Shown here in pieces: positions 18,640 through 28,086 of a stretch of DNA of 41,951 nucleotides. The notes beneath the pieces were generated by a model. The model searched no databases and had not been told where the DNA came from. It was given only the letters and a program-made list of their open reading frames with translations. Positions within the stretch are counted from its first letter, which is position 1. Each line of letters begins with the position of its first letter. The stretch is from Paramoeba atlantica. Taxonomy: Eukaryota > Discosea. Both the position numbers and the translations under genes were made by a program. The stretch is from NCBI GenBank assembly GCA_977017575.1, contig CDRNVI010000114.1:1-41951 (forward strand). The letters are read 5' to 3'.

Positions 18640-19197
18640 ATGAAAAGTATAGATTTCAAAAGTAATTTAAATATAATACAAAAGGATAACATTAGTAAAT
18701 TGAATATAATGAGTTTTAATCAATTATCAAAAATTGATAAAGTTGATGTAAAAGTTAAATTATATTCTTCAGATGGTAATATAGTTAGAAGGTATCTTAT
18801 TTTAAATAAATTATTTAAAAAATTATTTAATCAAAGAGTTTCTATTATAAAAATACAAAAAGAGACATTACGTAATTTTTCTGTTAGATCAAGACGTAAT
18901 AATTTATCTTATTATATAGTTTTAGGATTAAGTTTAAGAAAAAATAATATTTATTCTAATTTAAATTATTTATATAATATTATTTTTAATTTATTAGATA
19001 AAAATAATGAAAGTAGTTTAATTTATAGAAAAGAAAATAAATATATAATAGAATTAAAAAATTTTAATTTTTTATTAGGATTAAATAGTGATGAAGATAT
19101 ATTGGTAAATAATTTAATTTTTAAATTAAATTTTATTATAAATTTTAATAATAATAATAATAAATTACATGAAAAAATATTTTTTAAAAAATTATAA
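18640..19197 (+). CDS. rpl5: Ribosomal protein L5
   Basis: A divergent L5 of 185 residues, called from position between L14 and S14 and from VSIIKIQKETLRNFSVRSRR followed by YYIVLGLSLRKNNIYSNL. This corresponds to the L5 stretch with a K-F-xIR-G motif then VTLRG-xMY-FL. The C-terminal half is asparagine-rich. It ends inside the start of rps14 (29-base overlap). Confidence 0.82.
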   Translation: MKSIDFKSNLNIIQKDNISKLNIMSFNQLSKIDKVDVKVKLYSSDGNIVRRYLILNKLFKKLFNQRVSIIKIQKETLRNFSVRSRRNNLSYYIVLGLSLRKNNIYSNLNYLYNIIFNLLDKNNESSLIYRKENKYIIELKNFNFLLGLNSDEDILVNNLIFKLNFIINFNNNNNKLHEKIFFKKL

Positions 19198-19438
19198 AAA
19201 TGAAAGAATATATAATAATAATAATACATTAGTATTATTATTAAAAATTTTAAAAATATATAGGAAAAAGAAAATATTTTTTTTGAATTTTCCTATACAG
19301 AATATTTTAAGAAAGAATTTTTGTATAGAAACTGGTTTAAAGAGATCTGTTTTTCGAGATTTTTCTTTATCTAGAATGAATATAAAAGAATCTCTTAATA
19401 TGAAACAAATTAATGGTTTAAAAAAAATATCTTGATAA
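19169..19438 (+). CDS. rps14: Ribosomal protein S14
   Basis: The C-terminal half reads RKNFCIETGLKRSVFRDFSL, SRMNIKES and GLKKISW, the S14 motif with a final Trp (here TGA followed by TAA). The N-terminus from ATG 19169 overlaps rpl5 by 29 bases; a shorter form cannot be excluded. 89 residues. The zinc-binding cysteines of the short S14 type are absent, as usual for mitochondrial S14. Confidence 0.92.
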
Positions 19439-19441
19439 GTT

Positions 19442-19834
19442 ATGAATTTTTTTTGTAGTCAAATTAATAATGGGTATATAGCTAATTTAAAAAGTTTATA
19501 TATACCATTAAAAAAAAAGTATTTACCTATATTATCACGTTTATACGAATTAAATTTGATAAATAGTTTTATAATATGTAATAAATACCAAATAAAAATA
19601 ACATTAAAATATTATAATAATAAGCCTTTAATTTTTTTAGAACAATTATCTTCAGGAGGTAATAAACAATATTTAAAATTTAAAACTTTTAATAAAAATT
19701 TTTCTAAATTTTATTTTAATCCTTGTTTTTATAGTAGTAATAAAGGTTTGTTAACACACGATGAAGCTTATATTATAAAAAGTGGTGGTAAAGCCTTATT
19801 AAAAGTACATCTATTATATAAAAATATATTATAA
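19442..19834 (+). CDS. rps8: Ribosomal protein S8
   Basis: 130 residues. The end reads FYSSNKGLLTHDEAYIIKSG with GKALLKVHLLY, the S8 C-terminal pattern (STSKG-LTD-EA-xxGGE). LSRLYELNLINSFII matches the N-terminal helix region. It starts three bases after rps14 and is followed by rpl6, so the S14-S8-L6 order of the bacterial spc operon is kept. Confidence 0.92.
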   Translation: MNFFCSQINNGYIANLKSLYIPLKKKYLPILSRLYELNLINSFIICNKYQIKITLKYYNNKPLIFLEQLSSGGNKQYLKFKTFNKNFSKFYFNPCFYSSNKGLLTHDEAYIIKSGGKALLKVHLLYKNIL

Positions 19835-19837
19835 TAA

Positions 19838-20377
19838 ATGAAAAAAAAATTATATTTAGGAAAAAGTTCTTTATTAAATATTATACATAATAATAATAAT
19901 ATTTTTATGGAAAATATAATAAGTAATTATAAAAAAAATATAGATTTAACTATCTTAACTTTATTTAATCAAAAAAATATATTTATATTAAATAATAAAA
20001 CATTAATTATTAAAAGAAAGAAATATTATAGTTTATTTCAAAGATATATAAAAAAAAATTTAATTGATTTGATAAGAGGTTATTGCCTAATTTTAAATGT
20101 TATAGGTTTAGGTTTTACTATGACTATTTGAAAAGATAATGAATTAAGATTTAATATAGGTTATAATCATTTGATTTATTATAATATACCTAAAGGTATT
20201 TTAGTTAAATCTAGATCTAGAAGAAATCTTTTTTTATTTAGTAATTCTTATTTTTTGTTAAAAAAAGTATCTGTGGAAATAAAACAATTTAGAAAATTAA
20301 ATGCATATAAATTGAAAGGAATAAAAGAAAAAAATGAATTATATATTAAAAAAAATTGAAAAAAAGGAACTTATTAA
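19838..20377 (+). CDS. rpl6: Ribosomal protein L6
   Basis: 179 residues with TGA as Trp at 20129 and 20357. YCLILNVIGLGFTMTIW and RFNIGYNHLIYYNIPKGILV match the repeated L6 domain (EGVGYR and LGYSHPV-x-IPxGI). VEIKQFRKLNAYKLKGIKEK matches the R-PEPYKGKGI tail. It ends in KKGTY. Its last 44 bases are shared with a small ORF in another frame. Confidence 0.92.
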
Positions 20378-20522
20378 TTCAGCAATAAGTTTTAAGGTAT
20401 TATTAAATTATAATTATAATTTAATTTATATACATAATTATAATTTAAAATTAATTTTCGATAATAATTGACTTCAAGTTAAAAATTATTTATATGAAAT
20501 GGGTATTATAAATAAACAATAA
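20334..20522 (+). CDS. Unidentified 62-residue ORF
   Basis: ATG at 20334 within the end of rpl6, one TGA(Trp), stop just before rps13. It reads MNYILKKIEKKELINSAISF and a short asparagine-rich remainder. It fills the gap where bacteria have L18-S5-L30-L15-SecY-L36. I do not recognise it; it might be the remnant of one of those genes or chance. Confidence 0.4.
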
Positions 20523-20527
20523 AAAAT

Positions 20528-20842
20528 ATGAATATAAAACGTTATATAATTAATAATTATAATATTGGTTTATCTTTATTATCTATAATATTATTTAAAT
20601 TTGGTTTATTATATAATAAATCTTATAAAAATATTAATAATAAAGGTTTATTAAAACAGTTAGAAAAAAATTTGTTATATTTTTTTAAAAGGAAGGAACA
20701 AATTAAACATATTAGATATAATAATATTATGAAAAAAATAGTTAATGGTTCTTATTTTGGTTATAAACGTATTAGAGGGTTACCTATGTATAATCAACGA
20801 TCAAAGACTAATAATAGATCATCGAGAAAAAAAATAATATAA
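20528..20842 (+). CDS. rps13: Ribosomal protein S13
   Basis: The C-terminal part GSYFGYKRIRGLPMYNQRSK plus TNNRSSRKK corresponds to the S13 motif GSYRG-RHR-GLPVRGQRTKTNARTRK. The N-terminal helical region is divergent (GLSLLSIILFKFGL). 104 residues. It ends the ribosomal cluster and is followed three bases later by the giant ORF. Confidence 0.9.
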   Translation: MNIKRYIINNYNIGLSLLSIILFKFGLLYNKSYKNINNKGLLKQLEKNLLYFFKRKEQIKHIRYNNIMKKIVNGSYFGYKRIRGLPMYNQRSKTNNRSSRKKII

Positions 20843-20845
20843 GTG

Positions 20846-23800
20846 ATGAAAACTACATGATATAATAATATAATAAAACATAATATAAAAAATAATAAAA
20901 TAGTTTTATTTGATAATAAAACAGATTATAATGAGTTATCTTTATATAATTTAAATTATAAGAGTAAAAATTTTTTATTATTAAATAATGTTATTGATGT
21001 TATTAGTGATAATATTTATTCAGAAATAAAAAATTTCAATCTTAATTTAATAATAAATATTTATTATTTAATGAATAAATTTTTTAAATTTAATATTAAT
21101 AAAAAATTTTATAAATTAGAGTATTTAAATAATAAATATTTATTATTGAATTTAAATAATTCTAAATCGTTTTTTGTTATAAAAGATAATTATAAAAATT
21201 TTTATAATAATTTTTTTCAAAATTCTTTTATGAATTTTTTAGATTGTAATAAAAAATTTATATATAATAGAAAGTTAAGGTATAAAAATTATAATTTTTT
21301 ATTATCATATAAAAATAAATTAAGAAAAAAATTGTTTTTAAAGCAAACTCGTTTTAATAATATAGATAATGAAGATTTTTTAAATTTTGGACCAGAAAAT
21401 GGTTTATATTTTCAAACTATAAGTAATAGTTTTAGAAAGAAAAGAGAAGAAAAGAGAAGAAGAAAACAACAATTATTTCATTATAATAATAATATAATAA
21501 AAAAAACTATTTTTTTAAAAAAAGGTCAAGTATTTTTAGGTTATAATTTTAAGTCTTTATCAAAATTAAATTTATTTAATTTAGATTATATAAAATTTAA
21601 TAATAATTTTTATATAAGAAAAAAATATTGTCTTGAAAAGAATAAAAAAAATTTATTTTTATTATTTAGAAAAGAAAATTTATTAAAATATTATAATAAA
21701 AAATATTTAAAATATAAAAAATTTAATATAAAAAATTTTTATAATAATTATTATTTTTTATTTAAAAAATTATTGTATAAAAAAAATAAAAATAAATTAT
21801 ATAGAAAGAGAAAAATTTTAATTAAAAAAAAATTTAAAAATAAATTATATAATTATAATTTATTTTTAAATAAACTAAATTTATTTAAAAATAAAAAAGA
21901 AAAGAGAAATTTATTTAATATTAGATATAATTTTTTTTATAAAATATATAATATTAATTTATGAAAAAAATAAAAGAAAAGAGAAATTTTTAGATTATAT
22001 AAAAAGAATAAAAAATAACTTTTATTCTTTAAAATTATATAAAAGAAAAGAAAAAAGAATAAAATTATATAATTATTCATATTTAATTAAAAGAAAAAAA
22101 TTATTAAATTATAATTTTTTATATTTTATAAAAAATTTATATATTAATAGTATTTATAATAATATTAAAAATAAATTTTTATATAAAAATTATAAAAAAT
22201 TTTATATAATGAATAAATTTTTATATACTATTAATTCGAATATTGATTATAAAATATTAAAAATATTTTTAATAATATTAAATAATATTAAATTATTAAA
22301 TAATTATAAAATTTCTAAAAATGTTAAAAATTTCTTTTTTAAGAATAGTTTTAATAACATATTAAAAAAAAGAAATTGAAAACAAATAAATAAATATTTA
22401 TATTTTCGTATTTTTAATAAATATAATTATAATAAAATTAATAATTATAAATATAAAAAGAAAAAAATTAAAAAATTTATAAATATAAAAAGAAAAAATT
22501 CAAAATTTTTTATTATTAAAAAATCAACAACAAAAGAAAAAAAAATATATAAATTTGATAAATTTTTTTATAATATTTCTTTAAATTTAATTAAATTAAA
22601 TAAATTACATAAAAAAAAGGGAATAAAGAAAAAAAATTATTTTAATAATAATAAAAATATGAAATCTTTAATAAATTATTATATTTACAATTATAATAAT
22701 AAAGATTTATTGAATTTTAATATTTATAATTATAATTGTAAATATAATAAATTTAATAAAGATTATTGTTCTCATAAATATAAAAATTTTAAAGTTTATA
22801 AATATAAAAATTTTATATTTAATAGTTATGAATTAGATTATTACGATATAATAAATAAATTTCATAAAAAAAAATGAAATTTTTATATTATAAATGAAAA
22901 AGAAAAGAATGATTTATATTATAAATGAAAATCTATAAAGATACCTTATAATAATTTTTTAGTATTTTCTTGTAATATTAATTGTGAAAATTATTTAATA
23001 AAAGTTTTAACTAAGATTAAAAAGAATTATATTTTTTATTCAAAAAATTTATTAAATAATAATTCAATTATATCTAAAAGAAAAGAGAATAAAAGTTTAA
23101 AAAAGAGAAATTTTATATCTTATAATTGTAATTTAATTGATAATTTAAAATTAAATAAAAGAAAAGAGAAAAATTTAAAATCTTGAACTTATTATTTATT
23201 TATAAATAATAATTTAATAAAAGAAAAGAGAAAAATAATTTTAAAACCAATAAAAGAAAAAAAAAATATTAAAAACTCAATTTGTTTATGAAAAAAAAGA
23301 AATTGATTTATAAATAAATCTTTTACTCAGAAGAGTTCATATTTAAAATTTTATAATAGAAAGAAGAAAGTATTTATATTAATTCAAAAAAATAATTTAA
23401 AGAAAAGAGAAAAAAAATTATTAAATTTATATTTAACAGGAAAAAAGAGAAGATTCTATAGGTATAATAATATTACATCTTTTTTTTTAAATTATAAGTT
23501 TATTAATAATAATAAAACATTATTATTTAAACAAATGAAAAAAAAATTAAAAATTTTATTTAAAAAAGGTTTATTTAAAAAAAGTAGTATGTATTTTTTT
23601 AGAAGAACATTATTAGTAGAATATCCTAAATGATCATTAATAAAAGAAAATTATTTTAAACGTAATGAAGATAATATAATGTCGTATTTATCAAAATATA
23701 TACATTTTAAAATTTATAATATATATAGAAAAATATATAATATTGATTTATTATTTTTAAAACGAATTAATCAATATAAAAATTTTAGTAAACTAAATTA

Positions 23801-24323
23801 TTCAAAAATTTTAATTAATATTAGAAGTAATTTGTTACAATATTTTTATAACAAAAATAAGACTTTCAAAAGTTTTATTAAAAATAAAGTTTACTATAAT
23901 AAATTTTTAGTAAAAAATGTATCAATAAAAAATTATATATTATTTAATAATATTAATGATTATACTAATAATTATAAAAATATAAATAATTTGAAATATA
24001 ATAATTCTATATATAGTTATTATAAATATTTTTTAAAATTAGTATTATTTAATAATTTGATTTTAAAAAATAATTATACTAAAAAAATAAATTGTGATAT
24101 TAGTTTATTTATTACTAAATTTATGAAAAATTTAAATATAATATATAAGTATATATATAGTATTAAGTATTCAAATAAAAAAAATTTAAATTATTATTCA
24201 AAATTAAATGAAATAAATTTTTTTAATAATATTTATGACTATGATTATAGTTTATTAAATAATAATAGCTTAATAAATTATAAATTAAATACTGTTACTT
24301 TATTAAATTCTAAAAAATATTAA
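20846..24323 (+). CDS. Giant low-complexity ORF, function unknown, one frameshift
   Basis: ATG at 20846 (MKTTWYNNIIKHNI) opens a frame that, with TGA as Trp, runs to about 21985. There a T run shifts it by one, and a second frame continues unbroken from 21993 to the TAA at 24321. The product would be about 1,158 residues, overwhelmingly Lys, Asn, Tyr, Phe, Ile and Leu, with no membrane helix cluster. The least biased segments are near 21385-21420 (NFGPENGLYFQTISNSF), 21520-21545 (KKGQVFLGYNFKSLSKL) and 23590-23640 (SSMYFFRRTLLVEYPKWSLI). Lack of in-frame TAA/TAG across 3.4 kb of such AT-rich DNA argues it is translated. The size and the basic composition suggest an expanded, unassigned ribosomal protein, but no family motif is certain. 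Confidence 0.7.
21441..21460 (+). repeat. Tandem pair of AAAGAGAAGA
   Basis: Two exact adjacent 10-base copies inside the giant ORF. Closely related purine strings (core AAAAGAAAAGAGAA) recur near 11757, 17790, 21893, 21970, 22043, 23076, 23158, 23220, 23400 and, in part, 24475. They are read in different frames, so the conservation is at DNA or RNA level. Confidence 0.6.
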
Positions 24324-24443
24324 TTAAATAATATTTAATTAATAAATTTAAAAAGAAATTTTTAAATTTGAATATTATTATTAATTTGAATAATAATAAT
24401 ATTTTTAAAATAAGGTAAAAAGAAAAAAATATTTTTATCTTAT
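24321..24443. promoter_or_regulatory. Four consecutive hairpins between the giant ORF and atp8
   Basis: Four adjacent stem-loops are visible: 24321-24329 with 24333-24341 (9 bp), 24344-24354 with 24359-24369 (11 bp), 24371-24382 with 24392-24403 (12 bp) and 24410-24421 with 24432-24443 (12 bp with one G-T). The first begins at the stop codon of the giant ORF. The following bases to 24561 contain no gene that I can see, only a less AT-rich patch near 24450-24470 and a purine element. This is the longest gene-free stretch in the mitochondrial part (238 bases) and could be an RNA-processing, termination or replication-control region. Confidence 0.6.
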
Positions 24444-24561
24444 ATATGTTTGCACCTTCAAGATGTTGTATAGAAAAAGAAAGAAAAGAATAAACGTGAA
24501 AAAATGATTAAGAAAATTATTTAGTAATTAAATTATAGTAATAAAAAAAAAAATTATTATT

Positions 24562-24942
24562 ATGCCACAATTAGATTTAGGAATTTTATTTTTAGAATTA
24601 GTTTTAAATTTTATATTTTTTTGATTAATTTATATTTATTATGCAAGATATATATTCCCTTTAATAAATAAAACTATTAAATTAAGAAAATATAAATTAA
24701 AATCTATAATAAAAAGATTATTATTATTAGAATCAAATATTTTATTTATTATAAAATTAAATTTAAGTATTTTATTAAATAATAATTTTTTATTAAATAA
24801 ATTTGTTGTTTTATTAAAATCTAAAATTAATAATATTAAAATTATTATTTTTAGTAAATTATATATATTAGGTTTAAATTTCTTAAAAAAAGAATCTTTA
24901 TTAAATAAAAAATATTTTATAATAAAAACAATATATAAATAA
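24562..24942 (+). CDS. atp8: ATP synthase F0 subunit 8
   Basis: Begins MPQLDLGILFLELVLNFIFF with one TGA(Trp), the family's MPQLD start and single membrane helix. It then carries a long hydrophobic and basic tail to 126 residues, as in protist YMF19-type Atp8. It would anchor the peripheral stalk of ATP synthase. The stop overlaps the ATG of cob by one base. Confidence 0.88.
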
Positions 24943-26089
24943 TGAGATTAGTTAAAAAAGATATTTTTGTAAATGCATTTTATAATGCTTTAGTAGTTTA
25001 TCCAGCTCCTGCTAATATAACTTATGCTTGAAATTTAGGAGTTAGTGCTGGTTTGTTTTTAATTATTCAGATTTTAACAGGTGTTATTTTAGCTATGTAT
25101 TATACACCTAATGCTGATTTAGCTTTTGCTAGTGTTAGACATATAGTTAATGATGTACATTTTGGTGATATGCTAAGAATGTACCATGCTAGTGGATCAT
25201 CAGTTTTTTTTTTTGTAATATATTTACATGTATTTAGAGGTTTATATTATGGTTCATATACTTATCCTAGACAATTTGTATGAGTATCTGGTGTTATAAT
25301 ATTATTAATTATGATTATAACAGCTTTTGTAGGTTATGTTTTACCTTGGGGTCAAATGAGTTTTTGAGCAGCAACTGTTATTACTAATTTAGTGTCAGTT
25401 ATACCTTTTGTAGGTAATGATATATTATTATGATTATGAGGTGGATTTTCTGTTGATGAAGCTACATTACATCGTTTTTTTAGTTTACATTATTTATTAC
25501 CTTTTGTTATAGCAGCTTTAGCTGGAGTTCATATTATATTATTACATGAAGTTGGTTCTAATAATATATTAGGTATTAATCATAAGGTAGATCAAATACC
25601 ATTTCATCCTTATTTTGTTTTTAAAGATTTATTTAGTTCATTATTATTATTATTTGGTTTTAATATGTATGCTATAAAACATACTCCAAGTATAATAGAC
25701 GCAGATAATTATTTAGAAGCAAATCCTTTAGTAACACCCGTACATATCGTACCAGAATGATATTTTAAAGCTTTTTATGAATTTTAAGATCTGTACCAGA
25801 TAAAGCAGGTGGTTTTATCTTATTAGTTTTATCTATTATTGTTTTAATAATATTTCCATTTTATGTGAAAGCACCTATAGTTAGTGGTTATTTTAGACCT
25901 ATTTATAATTTAGGTTTTTGATTATTTATTATGGATTTTATTACATTAACCTGAATAGGAGGTAAACCTATAGAAGAACCTTATTATTTTATAGGTCAAA
26001 TGGCTACAAGTTTTTATTTTATATATTTTATTATATTGTTACCTGTTATTGTTAAATTAGAAAAATCATTATATAAAAATATTACTTAA
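24942..26089 (+). CDS. cob: Cytochrome b, one frameshift
   Basis: Core subunit of complex III. N-terminal [20 protein letters not shown] and [11 protein letters not shown], haem-ligand helix [20 protein letters not shown], then [29 protein letters not shown] and a quinol-site PEWYF. One base is missing near 25784 (TATG-AATTTTAAGA, expected [13 protein letters not shown]), so the last 100 residues are in another frame and end at 26089. The usual PEWYFLPFYA reads PEWYFKAFY here. Most Trp codons are TGA, but TGG is used in PWGQ. The ATG at 24942 overlaps atp8. Confidence 0.95.
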
Positions 26090-26093
26090 ACAT

Positions 26094-26597
26094 ATGAATA
26101 AAATTTTTAATTTTATAATTTTTTATATTTCTATATTATTTTTAGTTAATATGTTTTCAAATCATTTATTTTTTTTTAATTCTGTTGGTAATTTATTAAT
26201 TATAATTATATTATTAATTATATCTTTATTTACTTTTTATATTTCTTCGTTAAAAAGTAATTTCTTAATTATAAAAAAAAATGAAATATATAAACAATAT
26301 TATTTAAAATTATTAAAACTATATTATATTTTTTATTTATATAAAAATATAATATTTCAAAATATTTTAATATCTACATTTCAAAATTATTATTTTAAAT
26401 TTATAATTTTATTTTATAATATTAATTTAAATATATTATTAAATTCTATATCAAATTTATATAGTTATTTATATAATAATTTTTTAAATACTTTTTATAT
26501 TAATAATTATTTTATATTTAGTATTAAATTTAAATTATTAAATCAAATAAACTATAAAAATTTTATTTTTAAAAAATATTTTACTATAAAAAAATAA
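26094..26597 (+). CDS. Membrane protein, possibly ATP synthase subunit b (Atp4/YMF39)
   Basis: 167 residues. Two hydrophobic N-terminal segments (IIFYISILFLVNMF and LLIIIILLIISLFTFYISSL) are followed by a long, presumably helical, basic part. This layout and length, and position between cob and nad3 near atp8 and atp6, suit the fast-evolving F0 subunit b (ymf39/orf25). No residue motif confirms it. It is fully open and starts four bases after cob. Confidence 0.5.
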   Translation: MNKIFNFIIFYISILFLVNMFSNHLFFFNSVGNLLIIIILLIISLFTFYISSLKSNFLIIKKNEIYKQYYLKLLKLYYIFYLYKNIIFQNILISTFQNYYFKFIILFYNINLNILLNSISNLYSYLYNNFLNTFYINNYFIFSIKFKLLNQINYKNFIFKKYFTIKK

Positions 26598-26600
26598 TAT

Positions 26601-26957
26601 ATGAATTTTGAATATAGTATAATTATTATCTCTATATCATTAAGTATGATTATTTCTTTAGTATTATTTTCTATTATTTTACTTCTTATTTATTCAAAAT
26701 TTGAGATAGAAAAAGTTTCAGCATATGAATGTGGTTTTCACCCTTTTGAAGATACTAGACATAATTTTAATGTAAGATTTTATTTAGTATCTATTTTATT
26801 TTTAATTTTTGATTTAGAAATAATATTTTTATTTCCATGATTGACTTTAGTTAATTTTTTAGGAACAAGTGGTTTTTTAGTAGTATTGATTTTTATTACT
26901 ATATTAACTATAGGTTTCATATATGAATGATTAAAAGGTGCTTTAACCTGAGAGTAA
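26601..26957 (+). CDS. nad3: NADH dehydrogenase subunit 3
   Basis: 118 residues of membrane-arm complex I subunit. The conserved loop [20 protein letters not shown] (with the ECG Cys that reports active/deactive state in other species) is followed by [20 protein letters not shown]. The latter is the NuoA/Nad3 helix with the acidic D-E pair. TGA codons at 26838, 26928 and 26949 are Trp. It ends in TWE. Confidence 0.98.
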
Positions 26958-26975
26958 AAAATTATTTTATATATT

Positions 26976-27728
26976 ATGAATAAATTTTTTCAACCATTAG
27001 ATCAATTTGATATATTTTCTTTATATATAAATTTTTATTTTAGTGATTTTTATATAACAAACTTATTTATATATTTATTTATTATTTTTTTTATAATAAA
27101 TATTATAACAAGTAATGTATTATTATCTAAATTAAATTTAGTTTATAAATCGTTATGACAATACATATATGAGAATTTTATATATTTATTTCCGTTAAAT
27201 GTTTTAGTTACACAAGTAGGTAAAAGAGGTGAACCATATTTTGTTTATATAGCTAGCTTATTTTATTTTATATTAATAGCAAATTTTATTGGTTTAGTAC
27301 CAAGTTCTTTTACTATTACAAGTCATATAATTTTAACATTTTTATTAGGATCAATTACTGTTATAGGATTAACTATAATAGGTTTTTTAAAACAAAAATT
27401 ACATTTTATACAGTTATTTATACCAAAAGGTGTTCCTAATATTTTATTACCTATGTTAATAGGTATCGAAGTTATTTCTTATATTGCAAGAGGTTTTAGT
27501 TTATCTATACGGTTATTTGCAAATTTAATGTCGGGACATTCATTAATACATATTTTATTATTTTTTATTGTAAAAATATTAAAATTTAATTATATTATAG
27601 GTATTTTAGGAATATTATTAATAACTGTAATTTTTTTATTAGAGTTTGGTATTTCATTTTTACAAGCTTATGTATTTATTGTTTTAGTTTCTATTTATTT
27701 AAAAGATTCTTACGAAGCTGGACATTAA
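26976..27728 (+). CDS. atp6: ATP synthase F0 subunit a
   Basis: 250 residues. Contains SLFYFILIANFIGLVPSSF, ISYIARGFSLSIRLFANLMS (the Arg facing the c-ring is in SIRLFANL) and SFLQAYVFIVLVSIYLKDSY. These are the expected proton-channel helices. N-terminal QPLDQFDIFSLYINFYF matches the family start. It is one open frame with TGA as Trp at 27157 and 27169. Confidence 0.97.
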
Positions 27729-27746
27729 AAAACATTTATTTTAACA

Positions 27747-28067
27747 ATGTTTAATATCTTAATTCCTTTTGAAACATTTATACCTATTTTAAGTTTTAGT
27801 TTATTTATTATAGGTATAGCGGGTATTTTTATTACACGTAGAAATATAATAATAATAATAATGTCTATAGAGTTAATTTTAGCATCTGTAAATTTATTAT
27901 TTATTTTTTTATCAATATATTTAGATGATATATATGGTCAGATATTTGCTTTATATATATTAACTATAGCAGCTTCTGAATCAGCTATTGGTTTAGGATT
28001 AATAGTTATTTATTATAGATTAAGAGGTATTATATCTATAGATTATATTAGTACTATAAAAGGTTAA
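27747..28067 (+). CDS. nad4L: NADH dehydrogenase subunit 4L
   Basis: 106 residues with three membrane helices. IIIIIMSIELILASVNLLF carries the buried Glu of NuoK/Nad4L, and GQIFALYILTIAASESAIGL the second conserved Glu with the AAxESAIGL signature. It sits immediately before nad5, as in many mitochondrial and bacterial nuo clusters. Confidence 0.97.
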   Translation: MFNILIPFETFIPILSFSLFIIGIAGIFITRRNIIIIIMSIELILASVNLLFIFLSIYLDDIYGQIFALYILTIAASESAIGLGLIVIYYRLRGIISIDYISTIKG

Positions 28068-28086
28068 ATTTTTTTATATACTTTTT

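Noticed and set aside
20846-24323. Giant ORF as rps2 or rps3
   Set aside because: Better candidates for both exist at 36765 and 16600, and none of their motifs appear in the giant ORF.
24440-24480. tRNA in the less AT-rich patch before atp8
   Set aside because: No acceptor stem, T-arm or anticodon loop could be paired.
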